The notes: a model not told the origin generated them from the sequence alone. A stretch of DNA of 64,000 bases from Auanema rhodensis (GCA_964057225.1 OZ059899.1:9796001-9860000); one strand, 5' to 3'; positions 50,923 to 63,233 are shown, counted from the first letter of the stretch. Made by a program: numbers and translations.

Positions 50923-51064
50923 TAAATTTTTTTCATTTCACTTGTCATTTATAAAAATCGAATTTATCTTCTTCAACGATTTTTTTTGCAATGTGTCATA
51001 AGAATTTCATAGTTGAACAAAACGTTTTTTAAGAAGTTTTTTTGTTGTCAACATATATATTTTC

Positions 51065-51866
51065 CTGGAATTCGAAAGCATTTGGGATGGAAATTAGAAA
51101 GAAAAGAACTAGTTTTTCCTACTTTAAAACAAACAATAAGAAATAAAATGGAAAAGATTGTTAGAAATCCAATTTAAACTTATACATTTACTTTGATAAA
51201 GAGCCTATTAGTTTGAAATTTTATGTCTTACAGTTCTCCAACAGAACAGACTGATCCTGATTTCTCTATGATTACATAAAACTCTCGTTTGATATACAAA
51301 ATAGAGAGGAATAACGTTTCCAGGATATCAATGATATCGAATCTAGTGATATTGTAGAAAAATGTAATGTCAGCTCCATAGTTTTTCTCTTAATTTCTCT
51401 CATCACAATAGTTTTAGTTTTTTTTCATAAGAGTTTCTGAAATCTTAGTTGAACAAGGCAGTATATATTTTTTTCTGGAATTCGAAAGCATTTGGGATGG
51501 AAATTAGAAAGAAAAGAACTAGTTTTTCCTACTTTAAAACAAACAATAAGAAATAAAATGAAAAAGATTGTTAGATATCCAATTTAAACTTATACATTTA
51601 CTTCGATAAAGAGCCTATTAGTTTGAAATTTTATGTCTTACAGTTCTCCAACAGAACAGACTGATCCTGATTTCTCTATGATTACATAAAACTCTCGTTT
51701 GATATACAAAAAGGAGAGGAATAACGTTTCCAGGATATCAATGATATCGAATCTAGTGATATTGTAGAAAAATGTAATGTCAGCTCCATAGTTTTTCTCT
51801 TAATTTCTCTCATCACAATAGTCTTAGTTTTTTTTCATAAGAGTTTCTGAAATCTTAGTTGAACAA
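51065..51866 (+). repeat. Satellite block between tRNA 14 and 15 (2 monomers)
   Basis: The first monomer is a recombinant of the left-window TTAGAAATCC type with AAATAGAGAGG, and has private AAAATGGAAAAG and AATAGTTTTAG. No gene. Confidence 0.93.
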
Positions 51867-51939
51867 GGCCGCGTGGCGCAATGGATAACGCGTCTGCCTA
51901 CGGAGCAGAAGATTGTAGGTTCGAATCCTGCCGTGGTCG
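51867..51939 (+). tRNA. tRNA-Arg-ACG: tRNA-Arg (anticodon ACG), copy 15
   Basis: Identical to the copy at 2546, with a T8 terminator at 51943-51950 and a type B flank. The next monomer has the linked AGTTTTTTCTAC. Confidence 0.97.
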
Positions 51940-52081
51940 TAATTTTTTTTCATTTCACTTGTCATTTATAAAAATCGAATTTATCTTCTTCAACGATTTG
52001 TTTTGCAATGTGTCATAAGAATTTCATAGTTGAACAAAACGTTCTTTAAGAAGTTTTTTTGTTGTCAACATATATATTTTC

Positions 52082-53294
52082 CTGGAATTCGAAAGCATTT
52101 GGGATGGAAATTAGAAAGAAAAGAACTAGTTTTTTCTACTTTAAAACAAACAATAAGAAATAAAATGAAAAAGATTGTTAGATATCCAATTTAAACTTAT
52201 ACATTTACTTCGATAAAGAGCCTATTAGTTTGAAATTTTATGTCTTACAGTTCTCCAACAGAACAGACTGATCCTGATTTCTCTATGATTACATAAAACT
52301 CTCGTTTGATATACAAAAAGGAGAGGAATAACGTTTCCAGGATATCAATGATATCGAATCTAGTGATATTGTAGAAAAATGTAATGTCAGCTCCATAGTT
52401 TTTCTCTTAATTTCTCTCATCACAATAGTCTTAGTTTTTTTTCATAAGAGTTTCTGAAATCTTAGTTGAACAAGGCAGTATATATTTTTTTCTGGTATTC
52501 GAAAGCATTTGGGATGGAAATTAGAAAAAAAAGAACTAGTTTTTCCTACTTTAAAACAAACAATAAGAAATAAAATGAAAAAGATTGTTAGATATCCAAT
52601 TTAAACTTATACATTTACTTCGATAAAGAGCCTATTAGTTTGAAATTTTATGTCTTACAGTTCTCCAACAGAACAGACTGATCCTGATTTCTCTATGATT
52701 ACATAAAACTCTCGTTTGATATACAAAATAGAGAGGAATAACGTTTCCAGGATATCAATGATATCGAATCTAGTGATATTGTGGAAAAATGTAATGTCAG
52801 CTCCATAGTTTTTCTCTTAATTTCTCTCATCACAATAGTCTTAGTTTTTATTTCATAAGAGTTTCTGAAATCTTAGTTGAACAAGGCAGTATATATTTTT
52901 TTCTGGAATTCGAAAGCATTTGGGATGGAAATTAGAAAGAAAAGAACTAGTTTTTCCTACTTTAAAACAAACAATAAGAAATAAAATGAAAAAGATTGTT
53001 AGATATCCAATTTAAACTTATACATTTTCTTCGATAAAGAGCCTATTAGTTTGAAATTTTATGTCTTACAGTTCTCCAACAGAACAGACTGATCCTGATT
53101 TCTCTATGATTACATAAAACTCTCGTTTGATATACAAAAAGGAGAGGAATAACGCTTCCAGGATATCAATGATATCGAATCTAGTGATATTGTAGAAAAA
53201 TGTAATGTCAGCTCCATAGTTTTTCTCTTAATTTCTCTCATCACAATAGTCTTAGTTTTTTTTCATAAGAGTTTCTGAAATCTTAGTTGAACAA
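52082..53294 (+). repeat. Satellite block between tRNA 15 and 16 (3 monomers)
   Basis: Private changes are CTGGTATTCG near 52494 (loses the otherwise conserved GAATTC), AGTTTTTATTTCATAAG near 52843 (a T-run interrupted by A) and ATAACGCTTCC near 53152. No gene. Confidence 0.93.
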
Positions 53295-53367
53295 GGCCGC
53301 GTGGCGCAATGGATAACGCGTCTGCCTACGGAGCAGAAGATTGTAGGTTCGAATCCTGCCGTGGTCG
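53295..53367 (+). tRNA. tRNA-Arg-ACG: tRNA-Arg (anticodon ACG), copy 16
   Basis: Identical to the copy at 2546, with a T7 terminator at 53372-53378, a type A flank, and a deleted monomer after it. A 3729-bp gap follows before copy 17. Confidence 0.97.
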
Positions 53368-53509
53368 TAAATTTTTTTCATTTCACTTGTCATTTATAAA
53401 AATCGAATTTATCTTCTTCAACGATTATTTTTGCAATGTGTCATAAGAATTTCATAGTTGAACAAAACGTTTTTTAAGAAGTTTTTTTGTTGTCAACATA
53501 TATATTTTC

Positions 53510-56500
53510 CTGGAATTCGAAAGCATTTGGGAACAGACTGATCCTGATTTCTCTATGATTACATAAAACTCTCGTTTGATATACAAAATAGAGAGGAATA
53601 ACGTTTCCAGGATATCAATGATATCGAATCTAGTGATATTGTAGAAAAATGTAATGTCAGCTCCATAGTTTTTCTCTTAATTTCTCTCATCACAATAGTC
53701 TTAGTTTTTTTTCATAAGAGTTTCTGAAATCTTAGTTGAACAAGGCAGTATATATTTTTTTCTGGAATTCGAAAGCATTTGGGATGGAAATTAGAAAGAA
53801 AAGAACTAGTTTTTCCTACTTTAAAACAAACAATAAGAAATAAAATGAAAAAGATTGTTAGATATCCAATTTAAACTTATACATTTACTTCGATAAAGAG
53901 CCTATTAGTTTGAAATTTTATGTCTTACAGTTCTCCAACAGAACAGACTGATCCTGATTTCTCTATGATTACATAAAACTCTCGTTTGATATACAAAATA
54001 GAGAGGAATAACGTTTCCAGGATATCAATGATATCGAATCTAGTGATATTGTAGAAAAATGTAATGTCAGCTCCATAGTTTTTCTCTTAATTTCTCTCAT
54101 CACAATAGTCTTAGTTTTTTTTCATAAGAGTTTCTGAAATCTTAATTGAACAAGGCAGTATATATTTTTTTCTGGAATTCGAAAGCATTTGGGATGGAAA
54201 TTAGAAAAAAAAGAACTAGTTTTTCCTACTTTAAAACAAACAATAAGAAATAAAATGAAAAAGATTGTTAGATATCCAATTTAAACTTATACATTTACTT
54301 CGATAAAGAGCCTATTAGTTTGAAATTTTATGTCTTACAGTTCTCCAACAGAACAGACTGATCCTGATTTCTCTATGATTACATAAAACTCTCGTTTGAT
54401 ATACAAAATAGAGAGGAATAACGTTTCCAGGATATCAATGATATCGAATCTAGTGATATTGTAGAAAAATGTAATGTCAGCTCCATAGTTTTTCTCTTAA
54501 TTTCTCTCATCACAATAGTCTTAGTTTTTTTTCATAAGAGTTTCTGAAATCTTAGTTGAACAAGGCAGTATATATTTTTTTCTGGAATTCGAAAGCATTT
54601 GGGATGGAAATTAGAAAGAAAAGAACTAGTTTTTCCTACTTTAAAACAAACAATAAGAAATAAAATGAAAAAGATTGTTAGATATCCAATTTAAACTTAT
54701 ACATTTTCTTCGATAAAGAGCCTATTAGTTTGAAATTTTATGTCTTACAGTTCTCCAACAGAACAGACTGATCCTGATTTCTCTATGATTACATAAAACT
54801 CTCGTTTGATATACAAAAAGGAGAGGAATAACGTTTCCAGGATATCAATGATATCGAATCTAGTGATGTTGTAGAAAAATGTAATGTCAGCTCCATAGTT
54901 TTTCTCTTAATTTCTCTCATCACAATAGTCTTAGTTTTTTTTCATAAGAGTTTCTGAAATCTTAGTTGAACAAGGCAGTATATATTTTTTTCTGGAATTC
55001 GAAAGCATTTGGGATGGAAATTAGAAAGAAAAGAACTAGTTTTTCCTACTTTAAAACAAACAATAAGAAATAAAATGAAAAAGATTGTTAGATATCCAAT
55101 TTAAACTTATACATTTACTTCGATAAAGAGCCTATTAGTTTGAAATTTTATGTCTTACAGTTCTCCAACAGAACAGACTGATCCTGATTTCTCTATGATT
55201 ACATAAAACTCTCGTTTGATATACAAAAAGGAGAGGAATAACGTTTCCAGGATATCAATGATATCGAATCTAGTGATATTGTAGAAAAATGTAATGTCAG
55301 CTCCATAGTTTTTCTCTTAATTTCTCTCATCACAATAGTCTTAGTTTTTTTTCATAAGAGTTTCTGAAATCTTAGTTGAACAAGGCAGTATATATTTTTT
55401 TCTGGAATTCGAAAGCATTTGGGATGGAAATTAGAAAGAAAAGAACTAGTTTTTCCTACTTTAAAACAAACAATAAGAAATAAAATGAAAAAGATTATTA
55501 GATATCCAATTTAAACTTATACATTTACTTCGATAAAGAGCCTATTAGTTTGAAATTTTATGTCTTACAGTTCTCCAACAGAACAGACTGATCCTGATTT
55601 CTCTATGATTACATAAAACTCTCGTTTGATATACAAAATAGAGAGGAATAACGTTTCCAGGATATCAATGATATGGAATCTAGTGATATTGTAGAAAAAT
55701 GTAATGTCAGCTCCATAGTTTTTCTCTTAATTTCTCTCATCACAATAGTCTTAGTTTTTTTTCATAAGAGTTTCTGAAATCTTAATTGAACAAGGCAGTA
55801 TATATTTTTTTCTGGAATTCGAAAGCATTTGGGATGGAAATTAGAAAAAAAAGAACTAGTTTTTCCTACTTTAAAACAAACAATAAGAAATAAAATGAAA
55901 AAGATTGTTAGATATCCAATTTAAACTTATACATTTACTTCGATAAAGAGCCTATTAGTTTGAAATTTTATGTCTTACAGTTCTCCAACAGAACAGACTG
56001 ATCCTGATTTCTCTATGATTACATAAAACTCTCGTTTGATATACAAAATAGAGAGGAATAACGTTTCCAGGATATCAATGATATCGAATCTAGTGATATT
56101 GTAGAAAAATGTAATGTCAGCTCCATAGTTTTTCTCTTAATTTCTCTCATCACAATAGTCTTAGTTTTTTTTCATAAGAGTTTCTGAAATCTTAGTTGAA
56201 CAAGGCAGTATATATTTTTTTCTGGAATTCGAAAGCATTTGGGATGGAAATTAGAAAGAAAAGAACTAGTTTTTCCTACTTTAAAACAAACAATAAGAAA
56301 TAAAATGAAAAAGATTGTTAGATATCCAATTTAAACTTATACATTTTCTTCGATAAAGAGCCTATTAGTTTGAAATATTATGTCTTACAGTTCTCCAACA
56401 GAACAGACTGATCCTGATTTCTCTATGATTACATAAAACTCTCGTTTGATATACAAAAAGGAGAGGAATAACGTTTCCAGGATATCAATGATATCGAATC

Positions 56501-57023
56501 TAGTGATGTTGTAGAAAAATGTAATGTCAGCTCCATAGTTTTTCTCTTAATTTCTCTCATCACAATAGTCTTAGTTTTTTTTCATAAGAGTTTCTGAAAT
56601 CTTAGTTGAACAAGGCAGTATATATTTTTTTCTGGAATTCGAAAGCATTTGGGATGGAAATTAGAAAGAAAAGAACTAGTTTTTCCTACTTTAAAACAAA
56701 CAATAAGAAATAAAATGAAAAAGATTGTTAGATATCCAATTTAAACTTATACATTTTCTTCGATAAAGAGCCTATTAGTTTGAAATTTTATGTCTTACAG
56801 TTCTCCAACAGAACAGACTGATCCTGATTTCTCTATGATTACATAAAACTCTCGTTTGATATACAAAAAGGAGAGGAATAACGTTTCCAGGATATCAATG
56901 ATATCGAATCTAGTGATATTGTAGAAAAATGTAATGTCAGCTCCATAGTTTTTCTCTTAATTTCTCTCATCACAATAGTCTTAGTTTTTTTTCATAAGAG
57001 TTTCTGAAATCTTAGTTGAACAA
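53510..57023 (+). repeat. Deleted monomer plus 8 full monomers between tRNA 16 and 17
   Basis: It contains an internal duplication: CTTAATTGAAC (near 54141 and 55783), GATGTTGTAG (near 54865 and 56506) and CATTTTCTTCG monomers recur with a shift of about 1640 bp (four monomers). Private changes are GATTATTAG near 55493, GATATGGAATC near 55669 and GAAATATTATG near 56372. No gene. Confidence 0.92.
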
Positions 57024-57096
57024 GGCCGCGTGGCGCAATGGATAACGCGTCTGCCTACGGAGCAGAAGATTGTAGGTTCGAATCCTGCCGTGGTCG
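57024..57096 (+). tRNA. tRNA-Arg-ACG: tRNA-Arg (anticodon ACG), copy 17
   Basis: Identical to the copy at 2546, with a T7 terminator at 57101-57107. The flank is type A with private AATCAAATTCATC. This is the last copy followed by a deleted monomer. Confidence 0.97.
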
Positions 57097-57238
57097 TAAA
57101 TTTTTTTCATTTCACTTGTCATTTATAAAAATCAAATTCATCTTCTTCAACGATTATTTTTGCAATGTGTCATAAGAATTTCATAGTTGAACAAAACGTT
57201 TTTTAAGAAGTTTTTTTGTTGTCAACATATATATTTTC

Positions 57239-57882
57239 CTGGAATTCGAAAGCATTTGGGAACAGACTGATCCTGATTTCTCTATGATTACATAAAACTC
57301 TCGTTTGATATACAAAATAGAGAGGAATAACGTTTCCAGGATATCAATGATATCGAATCTAGTGATATTGTAGAAAAATGTAATGTCAGCTCCATAGTTT
57401 TTCTCTTAATTTCTCTCATCACAATAGTCTTAGTTTTTTTTCATAAGAGTTTCTGAAATCTTAGTTGAACAAGGCAGTATATATTTTTTTCTGGAATTCG
57501 AAAGCATTTGGGATGGAAATTAGAAAGAAAAGAACTAGTTTTTCCTACTTTAAAACAAACAATAAGAAATAAAATGAAAAAGATTGTTAGATATCCAATT
57601 TAAACTTATACATTTACTTCGATAAAGAGCCTATTAGTTTGAAATTTTATGTCTTACAGTTCTCCAACAGAACAGACTGATCCTGATTTCTCTATGATTA
57701 CATAAAACTCTCGTTTGATATACAAAAAGGAGAGGAATAACGTTTCCAGGATATCAATGATATCGAATCTAGTGATATTGTAGAAAAATGTAATGTCAGC
57801 TCCATAGTTTTTCTCTTAATTTCTCTCATCACAATAGTCTTAGTTTTTTTTCATAAGAGTTTCTGAAATCTTAGTTGAACAA
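57239..57882 (+). repeat. Deleted monomer plus one full monomer between tRNA 17 and 18
   Basis: Same 859-bp layout as after tRNA 5, 9 and 12. No gene. Confidence 0.93.
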
Positions 57883-57955
57883 GGCCGCGTGGCGCAATGG
57901 ATAACGCGTCTGCCTACGGAGCAGAAGATTGTAGGTTCGAATCCTGCCGTGGTCG
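57883..57955 (+). tRNA. tRNA-Arg-ACG: tRNA-Arg (anticodon ACG), copy 18
   Basis: Identical to the copy at 2546, with a T8 terminator at 57959-57966 and a type B flank. It is the last fully type B copy. Confidence 0.97.
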
Positions 57956-58097
57956 TAATTTTTTTTCATTTCACTTGTCATTTATAAAAATCGAATTTAT
58001 CTTCTTCAACGATTTGTTTTGCAATGTGTCATAAGAATTTCATAGTTGAACAAAACGTTCTTTAAGAAGTTTTTTTGTTGTCAACATATATATTTTC

Positions 58098-58900
58098 CTG
58101 GAATTCGAAAGCATTTGGGATGGAAATTAGAAAGAAAAGAACTAGTTTTTTCTACTTTAAAACAAACAATAAGAAATAAAATGAAAAAGATTGTTAGATA
58201 TCCAATTTAAACTTATACATTTACTTCGATAAAGAGCCTATTAGTTTGAAATTTTATGTCTTACAGTTCTCCAACAGAACAGACTGATCCTGATTTCTCT
58301 ATGATTACATAAAACTCTCGTTTGATATACAAAATAGAGAGGAATAACGTTTCCAGGATATCAATGATATCGAATCTAGTGATATTGTGGAAAAATGTAA
58401 TGTCAGCTCCATAGTTTTTCTCTTAATTTCTCTCATCACAATAGTCTTAGTTTTTTTTTCATAAGAGTTTCTGAAATCTTAGTTGAACAAGGCAGTATAT
58501 ATTTTTTTCTGGAATTCGAAAGCATTTGGGATGGAAATTAGAAAGAAAAGAACTAGTTTTTCCTACTTTAAAACAAACAATAAGAAATAAAATGAAAAAG
58601 ATTGTTAGATATCCAATTTAAACTTATACATTTACTTCGATAAAGAGCCTATTAGTTTGAAATTTTATGTCTTACAGTTCTCCAACAGAACAGACTGATC
58701 CTGATTTCTCTATGATTACATAAAACTCTCGTTTGATATACGAAATAGAGAGGAATAACGTTTCCAGGATATCAATGATATCGAATCTAGTGATATTGTG
58801 GAAAAATGTAATGTCAGCTCCATAGTTTTTCTCTTAATTTCTCTCATCACAATAGTCTTAGTTTTTTTTCATAAGAGTTTCTGAAATCTTAGTTGAACAA
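58098..58900 (+). repeat. Satellite block between tRNA 18 and 19 (2 monomers)
   Basis: Both monomers have TGTGGAAAAATG. The second has a private ATACGAAATAG near 58740. No gene. Confidence 0.93.
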
Positions 58901-58973
58901 GGCCGCGTGGAGCAATGGATAACGCGTCTGCCTACGGAGCAGAAGATTGTAGGTTCGAATCCTGCCGTGGTCG
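58901..58973 (+). tRNA. tRNA-Arg-ACG: tRNA-Arg (anticodon ACG), copy 19, variant with a damaged box A
   Basis: The same 73-nt gene with one substitution, C to A at tRNA position 11 (58911), giving TGGAGCAATGG. This breaks the conserved 11-24 pair of the three-pair D stem and changes the fourth base of box A, normally a pyrimidine. Box B, anticodon ACG and the acceptor stem are intact, and a T7 terminator is present at 58978-58984. It may be transcribed or folded poorly and could be a young pseudogene; expression cannot be judged from sequence. The flank is a recombinant: type A terminator, a private TTTCTTTTCAC, type B GATTTGTTTTGC, then type A CGTTTTTTAAG. Confidence 0.85.
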
Positions 58974-59115
58974 TAAATTTTTTTCTTTTCACTTGTCATT
59001 TATAAAAATCGAATTTATCTTCTTCAACGATTTGTTTTGCAATGTGTCATAAGAATTTCATAGTTGAACAAAACGTTTTTTAAGAAGTTTTTTTGTTGTC
59101 AACATATATATTTTC

Positions 59116-59507
59116 CTGGAATTCGAAAGCATTTGGGATGGAAATTAGAAAGAAAAGAATTAGTTTTTCCTACTTTAAAACAAACAATAAGAAATAAAAT
59201 GAAAAAGATTGTTAGATATCCAATTTAAACTTATACATTTACTTCGATAAAGAGCCTATTAGTTTGAAATTTTATGTCTTACAGTTCTCCAACAGAACAG
59301 ACTGATCCTGATTTCTCTATGATTACATAAAACTCTCGTTTGATATACAAAAAGGAGAGGAATAACGTTTCCAGGATATCAATGATATCGAATCTAGTGA
59401 TATTGTAGAAAAATGTAATGTCAGCTCCATAGTTTTTCTCTTAATTTCTCTCATCACAATAGTCTTAGTTTTTTTTCATAAGAGTTTCTGAAATCTTAGT
59501 TGAACAA
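59116..59507 (+). repeat. Single satellite monomer between tRNA 19 and 20
   Basis: One monomer remainder, completing a 607-bp tRNA-bearing unit. Private AGAATTAG near 59156. No gene. Confidence 0.93.
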
Positions 59508-59580
59508 GGCCGCGTGGCGCAATGGATAACGCGTCTGCCTACGGAGCAGAAGATTGTAGGTTCGAATCCTGCCGTGGTCG
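59508..59580 (+). tRNA. tRNA-Arg-ACG: tRNA-Arg (anticodon ACG), copy 20
   Basis: Identical to the copy at 2546, so the box A change of the neighbour 607 bp upstream is not shared. T7 terminator at 59585-59591. The flank is type A with a private TTGAACAGAACG. Confidence 0.97.
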
Positions 59581-59722
59581 TAAATTTTTTTCATTTCACT
59601 TGTCATTTATAAAAATCGAATTTATCTTCTTCAACGATTATTTTTGCAATGTGTCATAAGAATTTCATAGTTGAACAGAACGTTTTTTAAGAAGTTTTTT
59701 TGTTGTCAACATATATATTTTC

Positions 59723-60360
59723 CTGGAATTCGAAAGCATTTGGGATGGAAATTAGAAAGGAAAGAACTAGTTTTTCCTACTTTAAAACAAACAATAAAAA
59801 ATAAAATGAAAAAGATTGTTAGATATCCAATTTAAACTTATACATTTACTTCGATAAACAGCCTATTAGTTTGAAATTTTATGTCTTACAGTTCTCCAAC
59901 AGAACAGACTGATCCTGATTTCTCTATGATTACATAAAACTCTCGTTTGATATAAAAGCATATTGGATCGAAATTTCGAAAGCATTTTGGATGAAAATTA
60001 GAAAGAAAAGAATTAGTTTTTCCTACTTTAAAACAAACAATAAGAAATAATATGAAAAAGATTGTTAGATATCCAATTTAAACTTATACATTTACTTCGA
60101 TAAAGAGCCTATTAGTTTGAAATTTCATGTCTTACAGTTCTCCAACAGAACAGACTAATCCTGATTTCTCTATGATTACATAAAACTCTCGTTTGATATA
60201 CAAAAAGGAGAGGAATAACGTTTCCAGGATATCAATGATATCGAATCTAGTGATATTGTAGAAAAATGTAATGTCAGCTCCATAGTTTTTCTCTTAATTT
60301 CTCTCATCACAATAGTCTTAGTTTTTTTTCATAAGAGTTTCTGAAATCTTAGTTGAACAA
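59723..60360 (+). repeat. Monomer plus half-unit between tRNA 20 and 21
   Basis: One monomer interrupted by the only half-unit in the right part of the window, with several private changes (GAAAGGAAAG, AATAAAAAATAAAATG, GATAAACAGCC, AATTTCATGTC, GACTAATCC). It is more diverged than its neighbours. No gene. Confidence 0.92.
59954..60199 (+). repeat. Partial satellite half-unit, 246 bp (copy e, diverged)
   Basis: The same join type as the four copies in the left part, with the duplicated AAAGCAT...GGAT motif. It differs from them: TTGGATCGAAAT, GGATGAAAATT, AGAAAGAAAAGAATTAG, AATAATATG, and no GATTGCTC upstream. It is either an older member of the half-unit family or one partly converted towards ordinary monomers. 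Confidence 0.88.
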
Positions 60361-60433
60361 GGCCGCGTGGCGCAATGGATAACGCGTCTGCCTACGGAGC
60401 AGAAGATTGTAGGTTCGAATCCTGCCGTGGTCG
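60361..60433 (+). tRNA. tRNA-Arg-ACG: tRNA-Arg (anticodon ACG), copy 21
   Basis: Identical to the copy at 2546, with a T7 terminator at 60438-60444. The flank is type A, but the next monomer carries AGTTTTTTCTAC, otherwise tied to type B flanks, so this unit looks recombinant. Confidence 0.97.
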
Positions 60434-60575
60434 TAAATTTTTTTCATTTCACTTGTCATTTATAAAAATCGAATTTATCTTCTTCAACGATTATTTTTGC
60501 AATGTGTCATAAGAATTTCATAGTTGAACAAAACGTTTTTTAAGAAGTTTTTTTGTTGTCAACATATATATTTTC

Positions 60576-63018
60576 CTGGAATTCGAAAGCATTTGGGATG
60601 GAAATTAGAAAGAAAAGAACTAGTTTTTTCTACTTTAAAACAAACAATAAGAAATAAAATGAAAAAGATTGTTAGATATCCAATTTAAACTTATACATTT
60701 ACTTCGATAAAGAGCCTATTAGTTTGAAATTTTATGTCTTACAGTTCTCCAACAGAACAGACTGATCCTGATTTCTCTATGATTACATAAAACTCTCGTT
60801 TGATATACAAAATAGAGAGGAATAACGTTTCCAGGATATCAATGATATCGAATCTAGTGATATTGTAGAAAAATGTAATGTCAGCTCCATAGTTTTTCTC
60901 TTAATTTCTCTCATCACAATAGTCTTAGTTTTTTTTCATAAGAGTTTCTGAAATCTTAGTTGAACAAGGCATTATATATTTTTTTCTGGAATTCGAAAGC
61001 ATTTGGGATGGAAATTAGAAAGAAAAGAACTAGTTTTTCCTACTTTAAAACAAACAATAAGAAATAAATTGAAAAAGATTGTTAGATATCCAATTTAAAC
61101 TTATACATTTACTTCGATAAAGAGCCTATTAGTTTGAAATTTTATGTCTTACAGTTCTCCAACAGAACAGACTGATCCTGATTTCTCTATGATTACATAA
61201 AACTCTCGTTTGATATACAAAAAGGAGAGGAATAACGTTTCCAGGATATCAATGATATCGAATCTATTGATATTGTAGAAAAATGTAATGTCAGCTCCAT
61301 AGTTTTTCTCTTAATTTCTCTCATCACAATAGTCTCAGTTTTTTTTCATAAGAGTTTCTGAAATCTTAGTTGAACAAGGCAGTATATATTTTTTTCTGGA
61401 ATTCGAAAGCATTTGGGATGGAAATTAGAAAGAAAAGAACTAGTTTTTCCTACTTTAAAACAAACAATAAGAAATAAAATGAAAAAGATTGTTAGATATC
61501 CAATTTAAACTTATACATTTACTTCGATAAAGAGCCTATTAGTTTGAAATTTTATGTCTTACAGTTCTCCAACAGAACAGACTGATCCTGATTTCTCTAT
61601 GATTACATAAAACTCTCGTTTGATATACAAAAAGGAGAGGAATAACGTTTCCAGGATATCAATGATATCGAATCTAGTGATATTGTAGAAAAATGTAATG
61701 TCAGCTCCATAGTTTTTCTCTTAATTTCTCTCATCACAATAGTCTTAGTTTTTTTTCATAAGAGTTTCTGAAATCTTAGTTGAACAAGGCAGTATATATT
61801 TTTTTCTGGAATTCGAAAGCATTTGGGATGGAAATTAGAAAGAAAAGAACTAGTTTTTCCTACTTTAAAACAAACAATAAGAAATAAAATGAAAAAGATT
61901 GTTAGATATCCTATTTAAACTTATACATTTACTTCGATAAAGAGCCTATTAGTTTGAAATTTTATGTCTTACAGTTCACCAACAGAACAGACTGATCCTG
62001 ATTTCTCTATGATTACATAAAACTCTCGTTTGATATACAAAATAGAGAGGAATAACGTTTCCAGGATATCAATGATATCGAATCTAGTGATATTGTGGAA
62101 AAATGTAATGTCAGCTCCATAGTTTTTCTTTTAATTTCTCTCATCACAATAGTCTTAGTTTTTTTTTCATAAGAGTTTCTGAAATCTTAGTTGAACAAGG
62201 CAGTATATATTTTTTTCTAGAATTCGAAAGCATTTGGGATGGAAATTAGAAAGAAAAGAACTAATTTTTCTTACTTTAAAACAAACAATAAGAAATAAAA
62301 TGAAAAAGATTGTTAGATATCCAATTTAAACTTATACATTTACTTCGATGAAGAGCCTATTAGTTTGAAATTTTATGTCTTACAGTTCTCCAACAGAACA
62401 GACTGATCCTGATTTCTCTATGATTACATAAAACTCTCGTTTGATATACAAAAAGGAGAGGAATAACGTTTCCAGGATATCAATGATATCGAATCTAGTG
62501 ATATTGTAGAAAAATGTAATGTCAGCTCCATAGTTTTTCTCTTAATTTCTCTCATCACAATAGTCTTAGTTTTTTTTCATGAGAGTTTCTGAAATCTTAG
62601 TTGAACAAGGCAGTATATATTTTTTTCTGGAATTCGAAAGCATTTAGGATGGAAATTAGAAAGAAAAGAACTAGTTTTTCCTACTTTAAAACAAACAATA
62701 AGAAATAAAATGAAAAAGATTGTTAGATATCCAATTTAAACTTATACATTTACTTCGATAAAGAGCCTATTAGTTTGAAATTTTATGTCTTACAGTTCTC
62801 CAGCAGAACAGACTGATCCTGATTTCTCTATGATTTCATAAAACTCTCGTTTGATATACAAAAAGGAGAGGAATAACGTTTCCAGGACATCAATGATATC
62901 GAATCTAGTGATATTGTAGAAAAATGTAATGTCAGCTCCATAGTTTTTCTCTTAATTTCTCTCATCACAATAGTCTTAGTTTTTTTTCATAAGAGTTTCT
63001 GAAATCTTAGTTGAACAA
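60576..63018 (+). repeat. Satellite block between tRNA 21 and 22 (6 monomers)
   Basis: Private changes include CAAGGCATTATATA near 60966, ATAAATTGAAAAAG near 61069, AATCTATTGATATT near 61261, CAGTTCACCAAC near 61974, TTTTTCTAGAATTCG near 62213, AACTAATTTTTC near 62260 and TTCGATGAAGAG near 62345. From about 62.2 kb it follows the same variant order as the segment ending at tRNA 4 (CATGAGAG, CATTTAGGAT, GATTTCATAAAAC), with a shift of 27287 bp. No gene. Confidence 0.93.
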
Positions 63019-63091
63019 GGCCGCGTGGCGCAATGGATAACGCGTCTGCCTACGGAGCAGAAGATTGTAGGTTCGAATCCTGCCGTGGTCG
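63019..63091 (+). tRNA. tRNA-Arg-ACG: tRNA-Arg (anticodon ACG), copy 22
   Basis: Identical to the copy at 2546, with a T7 terminator at 63096-63102. The flank is mixed: type A terminator with type B GATTTGTTTTGC, plus CATATGAATTTCATATTTG, unique to this end of the window. Confidence 0.97.
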
Positions 63092-63233
63092 TAAATTTTT
63101 TTCATTTCACTTGTCATTTATAAAAATCGAATTTATCTTCTTCAACGATTTGTTTTGCAATGTGTCATATGAATTTCATATTTGAACAAAACGTTTTTTA
63201 AGAAGTTTTTTTGTTGTCAACATATATATTTTC

